Positions 10,711 through 21,672 of a stretch of DNA of 42,006 nt are shown here, piece by piece (within the stretch, counting starts at the first letter, position 1; each line of letters opens with the position of its first letter). The DNA is from an uncultured Pelagibacteraceae bacterium (lineage in GTDB: Bacteria > Pseudomonadota > Alphaproteobacteria > Pelagibacterales > Pelagibacteraceae): positions 1 to 42,006 of the forward strand of contig CACNHI010000005.1 in the NCBI GenBank assembly GCA_902620265.1, given 5' to 3'. Below the pieces are notes generated by a model, which was not told the DNA's origin, did not search any database, and worked only from the letters and a program-made list of their open reading frames with translations. Both the position numbers and the translations under genes were made by a program.

Positions 10711-11331
10711 ATGAATATTAAGATTAAAATATCAAGAAAACCAGTAGAATATGAAAAAGCAATTAAATATCTTGAAAAGAGAGTCCTATCGATAATTGAG
10801 AATAAAGATGATGATTTTTTTTGGATTTTAAGTCATCCCAATATTTATACGGCAGGAGTATCGGCAAAGAGTGATGAAGTGATAGATAAAAATATAAATT
10901 TAATTAAAACTAATAGAGGCGGCAAAATAACATGGCACGGACCTGGTCAAAAAATTTTTTATTTTGCAATAAATTTGTCTAAGAGAGGCAGAGATATTAG
11001 AAAGTTTGTCAAAATTATTGAGAAAATAGTTATAGATACACTTAAAGAGTATAAAATAAAATCTTTCGCCGACAGAAAAAATGTTGGTATTTGGGTTAAA
11101 AAAAATAATGAGGTTAAAAAAATTGCCGCTATTGGTATCAAAGTAAAAAAGTGGATTGCATACCATGGTTGTTCAATAAATATAAATAATGATTTAAAAA
11201 ATTATGATAAAATTGTTCCATGTGGATTAAAAAATAAAGGTGTAACTAACCTGTATAAAATTAAAAAACAAAATTATAAAAATTTCGATGAAGTCCTTTT
11301 AAAAAATTTTTTAAAATATCTTAAATCTTAA
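10711..11331 (+). CDS. lipB: Octanoyl-[ACP]:protein N-octanoyltransferase LipB
   Basis: RGGKITWHGPGQKIFYFAINL, KIAAIGIKVKKWIAYHGCSINI, VPCGLKNKGVTNL motifs. Confidence 0.92.
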   Translation: MNIKIKISRKPVEYEKAIKYLEKRVLSIIENKDDDFFWILSHPNIYTAGVSAKSDEVIDKNINLIKTNRGGKITWHGPGQKIFYFAINLSKRGRDIRKFVKIIEKIVIDTLKEYKIKSFADRKNVGIWVKKNNEVKKIAAIGIKVKKWIAYHGCSININNDLKNYDKIVPCGLKNKGVTNLYKIKKQNYKNFDEVLLKNFLKYLKS

Positions 11332-12228
11332 CCTTTTCGTTTTAAGGTACTTTAAAAAATAATCAGGTAGTGGCGCATTGAATGTATATTTTTTACTATT
11401 TATCATAAATTTAATTTTGTTAGAGTGTAGCATTAAATTTTTATTTTTGTTTAAGTTATTTTTATTTTGTAAGTTATATTTACTATCTCCAATTATTGGG
11501 TGCCCTAATAATAACATTTGTTTTCTTAATTGATGCTTACGACCTGTAATTGGTTTCATTTCTACAAGTGAGCAATATGAATTTTTGTCAATTACATTAA
11601 ATTGTGTTTCAGCATTTTCACTAATTTTTTTGTTATTGTCGTATCTTACTAATATATTTTTTAATACTCCTTTTTTGTTTTCAATTGATCCATGGCAAAT
11701 TGCTAAATAGGATTTATGAACTCTTCTCAATCTGAAAAGAGAAGTTAGTAGCTGTGCTGTTTTTCTATTTTTCGCAATTAAAAATATCCCTGATGTATCT
11801 TTATCTAATCTGTGTACTGAGAACGGTTTAGTATTTTGAAATATGCTACTATTTCGAAAAATATCAATTAAATTTTTATTGGATTTTGTTCCACCTTGGA
11901 CAGAAATTCCAGAGTCCTTATTTATAACAACAAAATCTTCGTTATTTTCTATGATTAATTTTTCTTTTAACTTTATTATTTTTTTTGGTGGATAGAAAAG
12001 TTTTTTATTTCTTAAACTTGTTTCATGAAAGTCAAAATTAAAAAAAGTAATTTCATCACTAATTTTAACTCTCTTTGAGCTTTTTATTTTTTTATTATTA
12101 AGTTTTATTTTACCATTTCTTAAATTTTTTTCGATTAAGCCTTGAGGTATATTTTTAACAGCTTTTTTAATAAATCTATCAATTCTCATATCAGAGAACT
12201 GTTCATCTACTTTGAAGGTTTTTATCAT
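11311..12228 (-). CDS. Ribosomal large-subunit pseudouridine synthase, RluC/RluD family
   Basis: N-terminal S4-like domain; VHRLDKDTSGIFLIAKN catalytic motif; PITGRKHQLRKQMLLLGHPIIGDSKY. Confidence 0.9.
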   Translation of the reverse strand: MIKTFKVDEQFSDMRIDRFIKKAVKNIPQGLIEKNLRNGKIKLNNKKIKSSKRVKISDEITFFNFDFHETSLRNKKLFYPPKKIIKLKEKLIIENNEDFVVINKDSGISVQGGTKSNKNLIDIFRNSSIFQNTKPFSVHRLDKDTSGIFLIAKNRKTAQLLTSLFRLRRVHKSYLAICHGSIENKKGVLKNILVRYDNNKKISENAETQFNVIDKNSYCSLVEMKPITGRKHQLRKQMLLLGHPIIGDSKYNLQNKNNLNKNKNLMLHSNKIKFMINSKKYTFNAPLPDYFLKYLKTKRLRFKIF

Positions 12229-12246
12229 TAAAATGATAATATTATA

Positions 12247-12696
12247 TTAGGCTGTAGCTACTTTTTTTTCCTCTTTTTTTGGCTTTTCAGCAACTTTTGA
12301 TGTATCACTTTTTTTCTTATCAACTTTCTTTGCCTCTATATCTCTATCAACAAATTCTATTACTGCCACTGGAGCCTTATCTCCATATCTAAAACCTGCT
12401 TTAATTATTCTCGTATATCCACCGTTTCTTTTTTCATACCTTTTAGACAAAGTTTTAACTACTTTGGATGCTGATTTTTTATCTTGAAGTTTGGAAATTA
12501 ATATTTTTTTATTTTTTAAACTCTCTTTCTTACCTAAAGTAATAATTTTATCAGCTTCTGGCTTCAAAACTTTTGCTTTAGGAAGTGTGGTAGTTATTTG
12601 CTCATATTTAATAAGAGAATTAAGCATATTTTTTATTAATGCTTTTCTGTGCTCTGATGTTCTATTTAGTTTTTTATAACCAAATTTATGTCGCAT
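12247..12696 (-). CDS. rplQ: 50S ribosomal protein L17 (with charged C-terminal extension)
   Basis: [42 protein letters not shown]. Confidence 0.97.
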   Translation of the reverse strand: MRHKFGYKKLNRTSEHRKALIKNMLNSLIKYEQITTTLPKAKVLKPEADKIITLGKKESLKNKKILISKLQDKKSASKVVKTLSKRYEKRNGGYTRIIKAGFRYGDKAPVAVIEFVDRDIEAKKVDKKKSDTSKVAEKPKKEEKKVATA

Positions 12697-13724
12697 TATA
12701 TTGATTCCTCGAGTTTTTTTGACAATTCGGCGATATTATCAGGAGGCCAATTTGGTATTTCCATTCCTAAATATAATGACATTCCAGTCAAAACCTCTTT
12801 AATCTCGTTAAGTGATTTTCTTCCAAAATTTGGTGTTCTTAACATTTCACCTTCAGATTTTTGAACTAAATCACCAATATATATTATATTATCATTTTTA
12901 AGACAGTTCATAGATCTTACTGAAAGCTCTAACTCATCAACTTTTCTCAGTAAATTTTTATTAAACTCTGGTTCTGAAGGTTTTTCTCTTACAATTACTT
13001 CTTGAGGTTCATCAAAATTTACGAACATTCCTAATTGGTCTTGAAAAATTCTAGCAGCGTATGCGACTGCATCCTCTGCAGAAATTGAACCGTTTGTCTC
13101 TACTTCCATAGTTAGTTTATCATAATCTAGTGCTTTTCCCTCTCTAGCTGTACTAATAGAGTATGATACTCTCTTCACTGGGCTGTATAGAGAGTCTATT
13201 GGTATTAAACCTAGCGGAGGATCTTCTGGCTTATTCATGTCAGCTGATACGTATCCCTTACCTGTGCCAACGTTCATTTCCATATGAAAATTAGTATTTT
13301 CATCTAAGTTACATATGACAAGATCTGGATTTAGTATCTCTATATCAGCAACTTTAGATATATCTGATGCCTTTATTTCACCGGGACCTTTAGCATCTAA
13401 AATAAGTTTTTTAGTACCCTCCGAATGACTTTTTAATGCTAAAGATTTAATATTCAAAACTATATCTGTTACATCCTCTCTGACGCCTTTAATTGAGCTA
13501 AATTCATGTAAAACACCATCAATTTGAATTGAGGTAACAGCTGCACCTCTTATTGATGATAACAATATTCTTCGAAGTGAATTTCCAAGTGTTAATCCAA
13601 ATCCTTTTTCAAGAGGTTCTGCGGTAATTTTAGCAAAAGATTTATCATCATTAAGTTTAATGTCTAGTTTAGGTGGTTTTATCAATGATTTCCAATTTTT
13701 TACATTTACATCTATACTTTCCAT
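12696..13724 (-). CDS. rpoA: DNA-directed RNA polymerase alpha subunit
   Basis: [29 protein letters not shown]-terminal [16 protein letters not shown]...[15 protein letters not shown]. Confidence 0.98.
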   Translation of the reverse strand: MESIDVNVKNWKSLIKPPKLDIKLNDDKSFAKITAEPLEKGFGLTLGNSLRRILLSSIRGAAVTSIQIDGVLHEFSSIKGVREDVTDIVLNIKSLALKSHSEGTKKLILDAKGPGEIKASDISKVADIEILNPDLVICNLDENTNFHMEMNVGTGKGYVSADMNKPEDPPLGLIPIDSLYSPVKRVSYSISTAREGKALDYDKLTMEVETNGSISAEDAVAYAARIFQDQLGMFVNFDEPQEVIVREKPSEPEFNKNLLRKVDELELSVRSMNCLKNDNIIYIGDLVQKSEGEMLRTPNFGRKSLNEIKEVLTGMSLYLGMEIPNWPPDNIAELSKKLEESI

Positions 13725-14159
13725 TTATACTCTCCTTTTTTTTGGGGGTCTTGTACCATTGTGTGGCAATGGTGTTGTATCTTTTATAGATAAAATTTTA
13801 AAACCTCTTGCTTGTAGTGCTCTTAGTGCTGTTTCTCTTCCAGAGCCTGGCCCTTTAATCTCTACTGTAAGAGTTTTCATGCCATATTCTAATGCTTTTG
13901 CAGCGGCAGAATCAGCAGCAACTTGAGCAGCGTAAGGTGTAGATTTTCTAGAACCTTTAAAACCTTTTTGGCCTGCTGAAGACCAAGAAACAACATTTCC
14001 ACTAGTATCAGAAATTGATATTATTGTATTATTGAATGTTGATAAGACAAAAGCCTTTCCATTAAGAATGTTTTTTTTTGTCTTTTTTTTTTTTGAATAA
14101 GTGCTCTTTTTTAACGACTTTACTTCTTTTTCTTTTTGATCTTTTTTTTCAGTATTCAT
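13725..14159 (-). CDS. rpsK: 30S ribosomal protein S11 (lysine-rich N-terminal extension)
   Basis: [38 protein letters not shown]...[12 protein letters not shown]. Confidence 0.97.
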   Translation of the reverse strand: MNTEKKDQKEKEVKSLKKSTYSKKKKTKKNILNGKAFVLSTFNNTIISISDTSGNVVSWSSAGQKGFKGSRKSTPYAAQVAADSAAAKALEYGMKTLTVEIKGPGSGRETALRALQARGFKILSIKDTTPLPHNGTRPPKKRRV

Positions 14160-14162
14160 ATT

Positions 14163-14546
14163 TTATTTTTTTAATGGTGTAAGTTTTTTTCCAGCGATTG
14201 CAATCGCCTTACCTTTTCTTGTTCTTGCATTACATCTTGTTCTTTGTCCTCTTACAGGTAGTTTCTTTTTATGTCTAGAACCTCTGTAACAAGCTAAATC
14301 TATCAATCTTTTTATACTTAAGGATGTTTCTCTTCTAAGATCACCTTCTACAGTAAAATTTTTATCAATGTATTCACGAATTTTTAAAATTTGATCATCC
14401 GATAATTCATTTACTCTTTTTGCTTTTGGAATTTCTAAATCCTTGCAAATTCGCTTTGAAAATTTATCTCCTATTCCATGGATATAGGTAAGCCCTACCT
14501 CGACAATCTTATTTTGTGGTATGTTAACACCTGCAATACGAGCCAT
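14163..14546 (-). CDS. rpsM: 30S ribosomal protein S13
   Basis: [26 protein letters not shown]...[25 protein letters not shown]. Confidence 0.97.
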   Translation of the reverse strand: MARIAGVNIPQNKIVEVGLTYIHGIGDKFSKRICKDLEIPKAKRVNELSDDQILKIREYIDKNFTVEGDLRRETSLSIKRLIDLACYRGSRHKKKLPVRGQRTRCNARTRKGKAIAIAGKKLTPLKK

Positions 14547-14569
14547 ATATAGTGATTAAATTTTAGCCT

Positions 14570-14597
14570 TTTATATAAGAAGATGTTTTAATGTCAA
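14570..14597 (-). promoter_or_regulatory. Candidate sigma70-type promoter for rpsM-rpsK-rpoA-rplQ
   Basis: On - strand TTGACA (14597-14592), 16-nt spacer, TATAAA (14575-14570), in the 55-bp adk-rpsM gap. Confidence 0.55.
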
Positions 14598-14601
14598 TGT
14601 A

Positions 14602-15165
14602 TTAAACGTTAAGAATTCCCTCAATTTTCTTTGAAATATCAGGTATTTTCATAGATCCATCTATTTCATGAAAATTAGGGTTTTTTAAGTAATAGTCTAA
14701 AACAGGTTTAGTGACCTCCATATAATTGTCATATCTTTTTAATATAGTCTCAGCATCGTCGTCTGATCTTTTTTCCAAAACTTTTCTTTTTTCAATTCTT
14801 TTTACAATAGAGTCCTTGTTTACATTTAAAAAAAAAATATGATCTATTTTTTGATTGGATCTATTAAGTAATTTTTCTAAGTTTTTAGCTTGATTAATAG
14901 TTCTCGGGTATCCATCAAAAATTAATTTATTTTTTTTGTCATTATCAAAAATAATATTTTCAAGTAGCTTGTTAACTATTTGGTCATCGACAAATTTACC
15001 TTCGTTCATATTGTTAATAATTTTTTTTCCAATCTCGGTATTATTTTTGATTTCATCTCTTAGTATGTCACCAGTAGATACTTGAAAATTTTTTAGTTTA
15101 CTTACAAGATTTTTAGCTTGAGTACCTTTTCCGGCTCCAGGGGGACCAAAAATTATAATATTCAC
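14602..15165 (-). CDS. adk: Adenylate kinase
   Basis: MNIIIFGPPGAGKGTQAKNL, STGDILRDEI, FDGYPRTINQA, RSDDDAETILKR. Confidence 0.96.
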   Translation of the reverse strand: MNIIIFGPPGAGKGTQAKNLVSKLKNFQVSTGDILRDEIKNNTEIGKKIINNMNEGKFVDDQIVNKLLENIIFDNDKKNKLIFDGYPRTINQAKNLEKLLNRSNQKIDHIFFLNVNKDSIVKRIEKRKVLEKRSDDDAETILKRYDNYMEVTKPVLDYYLKNPNFHEIDGSMKIPDISKKIEGILNV

Positions 15166-15169
15166 CTGA

Positions 15170-16450
15170 CTATTTTCCGAATTTTGTTTTTTTAATTAAT
15201 TGTTCATATTGAGAACTCATTAATCTTGTTTGAATTTGAGTAACAGTATCTATTGCTACTACTACAACAATTAAAATCGAGGTACCACCTAAATAAAAAG
15301 GTATCGGATAATTCGCAATTAAAAATTCTGGCATTAAACAAACTAAAGTTAAATACAATGCACCAATAGTTGTAAGTTTTGTTAAAATATTATCTATGTA
15401 CATAGCTGTGCTTTCGCCTGGTCTTATTCCTGGTATAAATCCTCCATACTTTCTTAAGTTTTCTGCTGTCTCATTTGGATTAAAGACTATTGAAGTATAA
15501 AAAAAGGTAAAAAAAATTATTCCTGATGCATATAATAGCATGTAAAGAGGTTGTCCTTGTGAGAAGAAAGATGAAATATTTAAAAAAGTTTCATTTTCAG
15601 AAATACTAAAATTAGAAAATGTTACAGGTAACAATAGTAATGCAGAGGCAAATATAGCAGGAATTACACCGGCAGCATTAATTTTAAGTGGCAGATGTGA
15701 AGAGTCGCCGCCATACATTTTATTTCCCATTTGTCTTTTTGGATAATTAATTAAAATTTTCCTTAAAGCTCTTTCCATAAATACTATGAACATGATAGTG
15801 ACTACTAGAAGTATTAATATCATAAATATCATAAATCCAGATATTGCCCCTGTTTTTCCTAGTTCGAAGGTAGTTACTAGTGCCCTAGGTATTTCAGCAA
15901 CAATACCTGAGAAAATAATTAATGAGATACCATTTCCTATTCCTCTTTGAGTAATTTGTTCACCAAGCCACATTAGAAATATTGTTCCTGCAACTATAGT
16001 TGTGACTGTTGATATTTTAAAAAAAATTCCAGGATTTATTACTAAATTTGCTGAAGACTCTAAACCAACAGCTAAACCATACCCTTGTATTGTTCCAAGT
16101 AATACAGTTCCGTATCTAGTGATTTGTGTAATTTTTTTTCTTCCAATTTCACCTTGATTTTTTAAATTCTTAAAGTAGTCCGAAACTCCTGTTAATAATT
16201 GAACTATAATTGAGGAGGAAATATATGGCATTATTCCTAAAGCAAATATTGCCATTCTACTAACAGCACCTCCCGCGAATACATTGAACATTCCTAGCAG
16301 CCCCTTTTGGTTTCCTTCCATCATTATCTGTAACTGCTCTGGATCAATTCCTGGCAATGGGACGAAAGTGCCTAGTCTATAAATTGATAAAATAAAGATT
16401 GTGAATAAAATTCTATTTCTTAAATCGTTTGAAGATGTACTTGAGCTCAT
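15170..16450 (-). CDS. secY: Protein translocase subunit SecY
   Basis: RILFTIFILSIYRLGTFVPLPGID, GIMPYISSSIIVQLL, GIGNGISLIIFSGI; multi-TM. Confidence 0.97.
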   Translation of the reverse strand: MSSSTSSNDLRNRILFTIFILSIYRLGTFVPLPGIDPEQLQIMMEGNQKGLLGMFNVFAGGAVSRMAIFALGIMPYISSSIIVQLLTGVSDYFKNLKNQGEIGRKKITQITRYGTVLLGTIQGYGLAVGLESSANLVINPGIFFKISTVTTIVAGTIFLMWLGEQITQRGIGNGISLIIFSGIVAEIPRALVTTFELGKTGAISGFMIFMILILLVVTIMFIVFMERALRKILINYPKRQMGNKMYGGDSSHLPLKINAAGVIPAIFASALLLLPVTFSNFSISENETFLNISSFFSQGQPLYMLLYASGIIFFTFFYTSIVFNPNETAENLRKYGGFIPGIRPGESTAMYIDNILTKLTTIGALYLTLVCLMPEFLIANYPIPFYLGGTSILIVVVVAIDTVTQIQTRLMSSQYEQLIKKTKFGK

Positions 16451-16902
16451 TAATTATTTTTAATCTTGATAGTACTTCCGTTTTTAGACAATTTATCTTT
16501 GACTGATTTTGATATAAAATCAACTTCAAGATTCACTTTATCTTTAAGGTCTCCATTTCCTAATATTTTGATTTTTTTAATTTTTTTATTAATTAATTTT
16601 AATTTTTTAAGAAGTGATAAGTCAATTTTATCTGAATTTTTAATTTTTTTTGTGTCAATTAATTTTTGAATATTCTCTAAATTTAAAACAGCTACAATAT
16701 TATTTTTAATCGGGTTAAAACCTCTTTTTGGTAATCTTCTGTAAAGTGGCATTTGCCCACCCTCAAAACTTTTTATCGCGACACCTCTTCTTGATTTTTG
16801 GCCTTTGTGACCTCTGCCAGAAGTTTTTCCTTTACCAGATCCTATGCCTCTACCTGGTCTAATTTTTTTTTCTTTTACAGAGTTTGTTGAATTTAGATAC
16901 AT
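16450..16902 (-). CDS. rplO: 50S ribosomal protein L15
   Basis: [26 protein letters not shown]...[15 protein letters not shown]. Likely start ATG 16902-16900, one nt after the rpsE stop; ORF track start 16920. Confidence 0.93.
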   Translation of the reverse strand: MYLNSTNSVKEKKIRPGRGIGSGKGKTSGRGHKGQKSRRGVAIKSFEGGQMPLYRRLPKRGFNPIKNNIVAVLNLENIQKLIDTKKIKNSDKIDLSLLKKLKLINKKIKKIKILGNGDLKDKVNLEVDFISKSVKDKLSKNGSTIKIKNN

Positions 16903-16903
16903 T

Positions 16904-17404
16904 TTATCCTCTTTTTTCAATTATTTCTGAAATTTTTTTATTTCTTATGTTTGATATCTGTTTAGGTGAAGTTTGTTTAAGTAAAGCTTTCATACACGCT
17001 CTTATAACATTATGTGGATTTGCAGTACCTAAAGATTTAGCTACAATATCTTTTATACCCAAAACTTCACATACAGCACGAACAGGTCCACCAGCAATAA
17101 TTCCTGTCCCTTTTGGTGCGGACCTTAATTTAATTTTACCAGCTCCATCTTTACCAAATATATCATGATGAATAGTTCGACCTTCCCTTAGAGGTATCTG
17201 GATTAAATTTCTTCTTGCTAGTTCATTTGCTTTTTTAATTGCATCTGGAACTTGTTTAGCTTTTGCGTGGGCAACTCCAATTTTACCATTTTGATTGCCA
17301 ACAACCACTAATGCTGAAAAGCCAAACCTTCTTCCTCCTTTCACAACTTTAGTAATTCTGTTAATGTGAACTAATTTTTCTACAAAATCTGTATTTTTTT
17401 CCAT
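16904..17404 (-). CDS. rpsE: 30S ribosomal protein S5
   Basis: [48 protein letters not shown]. Confidence 0.97.
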   Translation of the reverse strand: MEKNTDFVEKLVHINRITKVVKGGRRFGFSALVVVGNQNGKIGVAHAKAKQVPDAIKKANELARRNLIQIPLREGRTIHHDIFGKDGAGKIKLRSAPKGTGIIAGGPVRAVCEVLGIKDIVAKSLGTANPHNVIRACMKALLKQTSPKQISNIRNKKISEIIEKRG

Positions 17405-17406
17405 AA

Positions 17407-17760
17407 TTAAAATTTCATTCCGTTTTTTCTTAATGTTTCAGCAAAGATTTTTACCCTTCCATGATATTTGTAAATACCTCTATCAAAATAGATTTTTGTT
17501 ATATTTTTTTCTTGAGCTTTTTTTGCAAGTTTTTCTGCAACAAGAATAGAAATATCAGTTTTATTTTTTTTAATTGATTTCAAATCTTTTTCATTTGAGG
17601 ATGCAGATAGTATGGTAGCCTGTTTTTTGTCGTCAATAATTTGGGCTGAAATATTTTTAGCTGATCTGCTAATTGACAATCTCAATCTTTCATTGCTCGA
17701 GATTTTTTTTAGTTTGTTTCTAACTCTAAATTTTCTTCTAATTTCTGCTGTTAGTTTCAT
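17407..17760 (-). CDS. rplR: 50S ribosomal protein L18
   Basis: [20 protein letters not shown]...[27 protein letters not shown]. Confidence 0.94.
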   Translation of the reverse strand: MKLTAEIRRKFRVRNKLKKISSNERLRLSISRSAKNISAQIIDDKKQATILSASSNEKDLKSIKKNKTDISILVAEKLAKKAQEKNITKIYFDRGIYKYHGRVKIFAETLRKNGMKF

Positions 17761-18299
17761 TATTTCTTTTTACCCTCTTTTCTTAAAATATATTGACCCT
17801 TTTCTTTTATTCCTTTGCCTTTGTATGGTTCTGGAGGTCTAAACGATTTTATTTTTGAAGCAACCATGCCAACTTCTTGCTTGTCAATACCACTAATTTT
17901 TATTGTTGTTTGTTTTTCAACGGCTATTTTAATATTTTTAGGGATATCAAAATTAATATCATGACTAAATCCTAATTGTAAATTTAATTGTGCGCCTTTT
18001 AAAGCGGCTCTATAACCTACTCCAACTAGCTCAAGTGTTTTTTCATATCCTTTTTCTGCACCAATAATTGCATTATTTAATAAACTTCTGTTCATTCCCC
18101 ACAACCTTTTTGAGTCTTGATCGTTTTTCTTTGGTTTTATAGAAATAGTTTTACCTTCATCAATTTTTAAATCAAAATTATCTATATCTATTGGTAAAGT
18201 TTTTTTACCAAAAGGACCTTCGACGTTTAAAATATTGCCTGACAAAGCTACTTTAACTTTTTCAGGAATAGATATGCTTATTTTACCGATTTTAGACAT
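17760..18299 (-). CDS. rplF: 50S ribosomal protein L6
   Basis: [15 protein letters not shown]...[21 protein letters not shown]...[25 protein letters not shown]. Confidence 0.96.
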   Translation of the reverse strand: MSKIGKISISIPEKVKVALSGNILNVEGPFGKKTLPIDIDNFDLKIDEGKTISIKPKKNDQDSKRLWGMNRSLLNNAIIGAEKGYEKTLELVGVGYRAALKGAQLNLQLGFSHDINFDIPKNIKIAVEKQTTIKISGIDKQEVGMVASKIKSFRPPEPYKGKGIKEKGQYILRKEGKKK

Positions 18300-18694
18300 T
18301 AAAATACCTTACAAATTATTTCTCCACCAATTTTTTGTTTTCTCGCATTTACATCTGTCATAACACCTTTTGGAGTAGATATAATTGCAATTCCTAAACC
18401 ATTATTAATTTTTGGTAAACTTTCAGCGCTTGAAAATATTCTTCTACCAGGTTTTGAAACTCTCTCGATAGTATTAATTACAGGGTTACCAAAATTATAT
18501 TTAAGTATAATAACCAGATTTTGTTTTTTATCATTTTCTTCTACTTTATAGTCGATTATAAATCCTTCTTCTTTCAAAACTGCTGCAATTTTAGTTTTGA
18601 ATTTAGATGACGGCATTTTAACTTCTTTTTGACTTCTAATTTGAGAATTTTTAATTCTCGCTAACATATCTCCTATAGGGTCACTTAAGCTCAT
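18299..18694 (-). CDS. rpsH: 30S ribosomal protein S8
   Basis: DPIGDMLARIKNSQ...SKPGRRIFSSAESLPKINNGLGIAIISTPKGVMTDVNARKQKIGGEIICKVF. Confidence 0.96.
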   Translation of the reverse strand: MSLSDPIGDMLARIKNSQIRSQKEVKMPSSKFKTKIAAVLKEEGFIIDYKVEENDKKQNLVIILKYNFGNPVINTIERVSKPGRRIFSSAESLPKINNGLGIAIISTPKGVMTDVNARKQKIGGEIICKVF

Positions 18695-18706
18695 AAATAT
18701 TCCTCC

Positions 18707-19012
18707 TTACCAACTAGATTTTATCATGCCTGGAATTTTACCCTCAAGTCCAAGTTTTCTTAATGCTATTCTTGATATTTTTAATTTTCTATACACACCA
18801 TGAGGTCTACCAGTGATTTGACACCTGTTCATTACTCTTACTTTGGCAGAATTTCTGGGTAATTTTGAAATTTTTTGTTGTGCTTTAAACCTTTCTTCCA
18901 AAGAAAGCTTTTTGTTCATTATAATCTTTTTCAATTTTAGTCTTCTTTTATAAAACTTGTTAGAAAGTTTTATTCTCTTATTATTCTTGTTTATTGCGCT
19001 AAGTTTTGCCAT
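18707..19012 (-). CDS. rpsN: 30S ribosomal protein S14 (long form, no CxxC zinc motif)
   Basis: [51 protein letters not shown]. Confidence 0.96.
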   Translation of the reverse strand: MAKLSAINKNNKRIKLSNKFYKRRLKLKKIIMNKKLSLEERFKAQQKISKLPRNSAKVRVMNRCQITGRPHGVYRKLKISRIALRKLGLEGKIPGMIKSSW

Positions 19013-19015
19013 TCT

Positions 19016-19570
19016 TTAATTGCTCCTTTCACTTTTAAATGGAAAATTAAGTTTTTTAAGTAATTCCAAACTATGTTCTTTTTTATTGGATGATATAATA
19101 ATTGAAATATCTAAACCCCTAATTTTTTCGACTTTATCAAAATTAACTTCAGGGAATATTATATGCTCTTTAACTCCAAAAGTATAATTTCCAAAATTAT
19201 CAAAACCTTTTAATGGGAGACCTCTAAAGTCTTTAATTCTTGGTAGAGCAATATTAACCAGTCTATCCAAAAATTCATACATTTTATCTTTTCTAAGTGT
19301 AACTTTTAGTCCAGCATTAGAGTTTTTTCTAGTTTTGAAATTAGATATAGATTTTTTAAATTTAGTAATAACTGGTTTTTGACCTGCTATTTTACCAAGA
19401 TCCTCTTCACATGATTTTAAAATTTTATTGTCGTTTCCATCTACTCCAAGTCCCATATTAATTACAACTTTTTTAATTTCTGGTGCCATTAATATATTTT
19501 TGAGACCAAACTGATTTTTTAAATCTGATTGGATGCTATTTTTATATAATTCTTTTAATCTTGGTATCAT
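19016..19570 (-). CDS. rplE: 50S ribosomal protein L5
   Basis: [11 protein letters not shown]...[19 protein letters not shown]...[33 protein letters not shown]. Confidence 0.96.
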   Translation of the reverse strand: MIPRLKELYKNSIQSDLKNQFGLKNILMAPEIKKVVINMGLGVDGNDNKILKSCEEDLGKIAGQKPVITKFKKSISNFKTRKNSNAGLKVTLRKDKMYEFLDRLVNIALPRIKDFRGLPLKGFDNFGNYTFGVKEHIIFPEVNFDKVEKIRGLDISIIISSNKKEHSLELLKKLNFPFKSERSN

Positions 19571-19815
19571 GTTTTAGCTTTCTCTTTTTTATTTTTTTTT
19601 TCACCTACCAAAGCTAAATTTGAGATATTTATAAAATTTTCTTTTTCGAAAATCCCACCTTTTTTTTCTTTAGTAGTTTTAACATGCTTTTTAATTAAAT
19701 TTAGACCTTTTACTTTTGCTCTAAATTCTGCTCGATTAATCTCTATTATTTCACCCTCTTTATTTTTATCTTTACCAACTAAAATTTTTACTTTACTTCC
19801 TTTTTTTATGTTCAT
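19567..19815 (-). CDS. rplX: 50S ribosomal protein L24
   Basis: [23 protein letters not shown]...[21 protein letters not shown]. Confidence 0.93.
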   Translation of the reverse strand: MNIKKGSKVKILVGKDKNKEGEIIEINRAEFRAKVKGLNLIKKHVKTTKEKKGGIFEKENFINISNLALVGEKKNKKEKAKT

Positions 19816-20183
19816 TATAAAACCTCCGGTGCGAGTGATATAATTTTCATCTGACCTCTACTTCTTAATTCTCTGGTAACTGGTCCAAAAATTCTAGTTC
19901 CAACAGGTTCACCTTTATCATCAACTAATACTGCAGCATTGTTGTCAAATTTTACCTTAGATCCGTCATCTCTATGAATACCTTTTTTTACTCTTACAAC
20001 TACCGCTTTATGGACAGAACCTTTTTTTACTTTCCCTTTAGGAATTGCTTCTTTGACGGCAATCACAATAGTGTCACCTATACTTGCATATCTTCTTTTA
20101 GAGCCTCCAAGAACCTTGATACACTCTATTCTTTTTGCACCCGTATTGTCAGCTACTAATAGTTCTGTTTGAATTTGTATCAT
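19815..20183 (-). CDS. rplN: 50S ribosomal protein L14
   Basis: [55 protein letters not shown]. Confidence 0.97.
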   Translation of the reverse strand: MIQIQTELLVADNTGAKRIECIKVLGGSKRRYASIGDTIVIAVKEAIPKGKVKKGSVHKAVVVRVKKGIHRDDGSKVKFDNNAAVLVDDKGEPVGTRIFGPVTRELRSRGQMKIISLAPEVL

Positions 20184-20431
20184 CTCTTATCCTCTAAAAC
20201 TTCAAATTTCTTATTTTTTGAATGTGGTTTACATTCAATAATCGATACTTTGTCACCAATTTTAAATTTATTATTTTCATCATGAGCACTGTACTTTTTT
20301 TTACTTTTGACAACTTTTTTGAAAAGTGGATGTTGATACTTTCTTTCAATCATAACTTTTATAGTTTTATTCTCTTTGTCGCTTACAACTATACCATGTA
20401 ATATTTTTTTAGGCATTTGGCTTCCTGTCAA
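20180..20431 (-). CDS. rpsQ: 30S ribosomal protein S17
   Basis: [57 protein letters not shown]. Confidence 0.95.
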   Translation of the reverse strand: MTGSQMPKKILHGIVVSDKENKTIKVMIERKYQHPLFKKVVKSKKKYSAHDENNKFKIGDKVSIIECKPHSKNKKFEVLEDKR

Positions 20432-20600
20432 TTATAGTTTTTAATCTAGCAATATTTTTTTTAGTTTCATTAATTTTAGATGGATTAGTAAGTTGGCCAT
20501 TTACTTTTTGAAATCTAAAATTAAATAAATCTTTTTTGAATTTATCTAAATCTTTTAAAGCTTGTTCTTTTGTCAATTTCTTGGCATCCTTTTTTTTCAT
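20409..20600 (-). CDS. rpmC: 50S ribosomal protein L29
   Basis: [42 protein letters not shown]; correct position between L16 and S17. Confidence 0.92.
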   Translation of the reverse strand: MKKKDAKKLTKEQALKDLDKFKKDLFNFRFQKVNGQLTNPSKINETKKNIARLKTIIDRKPNA

Positions 20601-21010
20601 TATGCGAACCTTTTTATAAATTTCGTTTTAATAGGTAATTTAGCAGAAGCTTTATATAAAGCTTCTTTAGCTATTTGCTCAGACACTCCATCTACTTCAA
20701 ACAGTATCCTTCCTGGTTTAACTCTACATGCCCAAAATTCAGGAGATCCTTTTCCCTTTCCCATTCTTACCTCAGTTGGTTTTTTTGATACTGGGATATT
20801 AGGAAATACTCTTGTCCATACTCTGCCTTGTCTTTTCATGTGCCTTGTCAAAGCTACCCTTGCAGCCTCAATTTGTTTTGATATGACTCTGTCTGGTGAC
20901 ATCGCCTTTAATCCATACGCTCCGTAATTCATAAAATTACATCTTGAGGCGTTACCATGTATTCTACCTTTATGAGCTTTTCTAAATTTTGTTCTTGTCG
21001 GTTGTAACAT
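20600..21010 (-). CDS. rplP: 50S ribosomal protein L16
   Basis: [19 protein letters not shown]...[54 protein letters not shown]. Confidence 0.97.
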   Translation of the reverse strand: MLQPTRTKFRKAHKGRIHGNASRCNFMNYGAYGLKAMSPDRVISKQIEAARVALTRHMKRQGRVWTRVFPNIPVSKKPTEVRMGKGKGSPEFWACRVKPGRILFEVDGVSEQIAKEALYKASAKLPIKTKFIKRFA

Positions 21011-21012
21011 AA

Positions 21013-21672
21013 TTATTTTTTATTCGTCTCCTGGCTAAATTCTTTTGAGAATATCTCTCCTTTATAAATCCAAACTTTTATTCCAATTATCCCATATGTA
21101 GTTAGGGCTTCTGCTTCAGCGTAATCAATGTCGGCTCTTAATGTATGAGAAGGAATACTTCCATCTCTTAACCATTCAGTCCTTGCTATTTCATTTCCAC
21201 CTAGTCTACCACTGACAGAAACTTTGATGCCTTTTGCTCCAAGTCTCAAAGCTGATTGCATAGATCTTTTCATAGCTCTTCTATATGAAACTCTTTTAAC
21301 GAGTTGTTGAGCAATGTTTTCTGCAACGAGATAACTGTTAGTCTCTGGTTTTTTTACTTCTTTAATATTTAGATTAACTTCATTAGTTGTGAGCGCAGAT
21401 AGTTTGTTTTTAATTTTTTCTATGTCACTACCTTTTTTTCCTATTACAAAACCTGGTCTAGAAGTATAAATTGTAACAAAGCACTTTTTGGATGTTCTTT
21501 CTATCATGACTTTAGATACACCTGAATTAATTACATTTCTCTTGATATATTCTCTTATTTTAAAATCTTCTATAAGAAAATTTCCAAAATCTTTTTTTTT
21601 TGCGTACCAGACTGAGTCCCAACCTCTATTAATACCAAGTCTTAAACCAACTGGATTAACTTTTTGTCCCAT
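21013..21672 (-). CDS. rpsC: 30S ribosomal protein S3
   Basis: [24 protein letters not shown]...[17 protein letters not shown]...[23 protein letters not shown]. Confidence 0.97.
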   Translation of the reverse strand: MGQKVNPVGLRLGINRGWDSVWYAKKKDFGNFLIEDFKIREYIKRNVINSGVSKVMIERTSKKCFVTIYTSRPGFVIGKKGSDIEKIKNKLSALTTNEVNLNIKEVKKPETNSYLVAENIAQQLVKRVSYRRAMKRSMQSALRLGAKGIKVSVSGRLGGNEIARTEWLRDGSIPSHTLRADIDYAEAEALTTYGIIGIKVWIYKGEIFSKEFSQETNKK

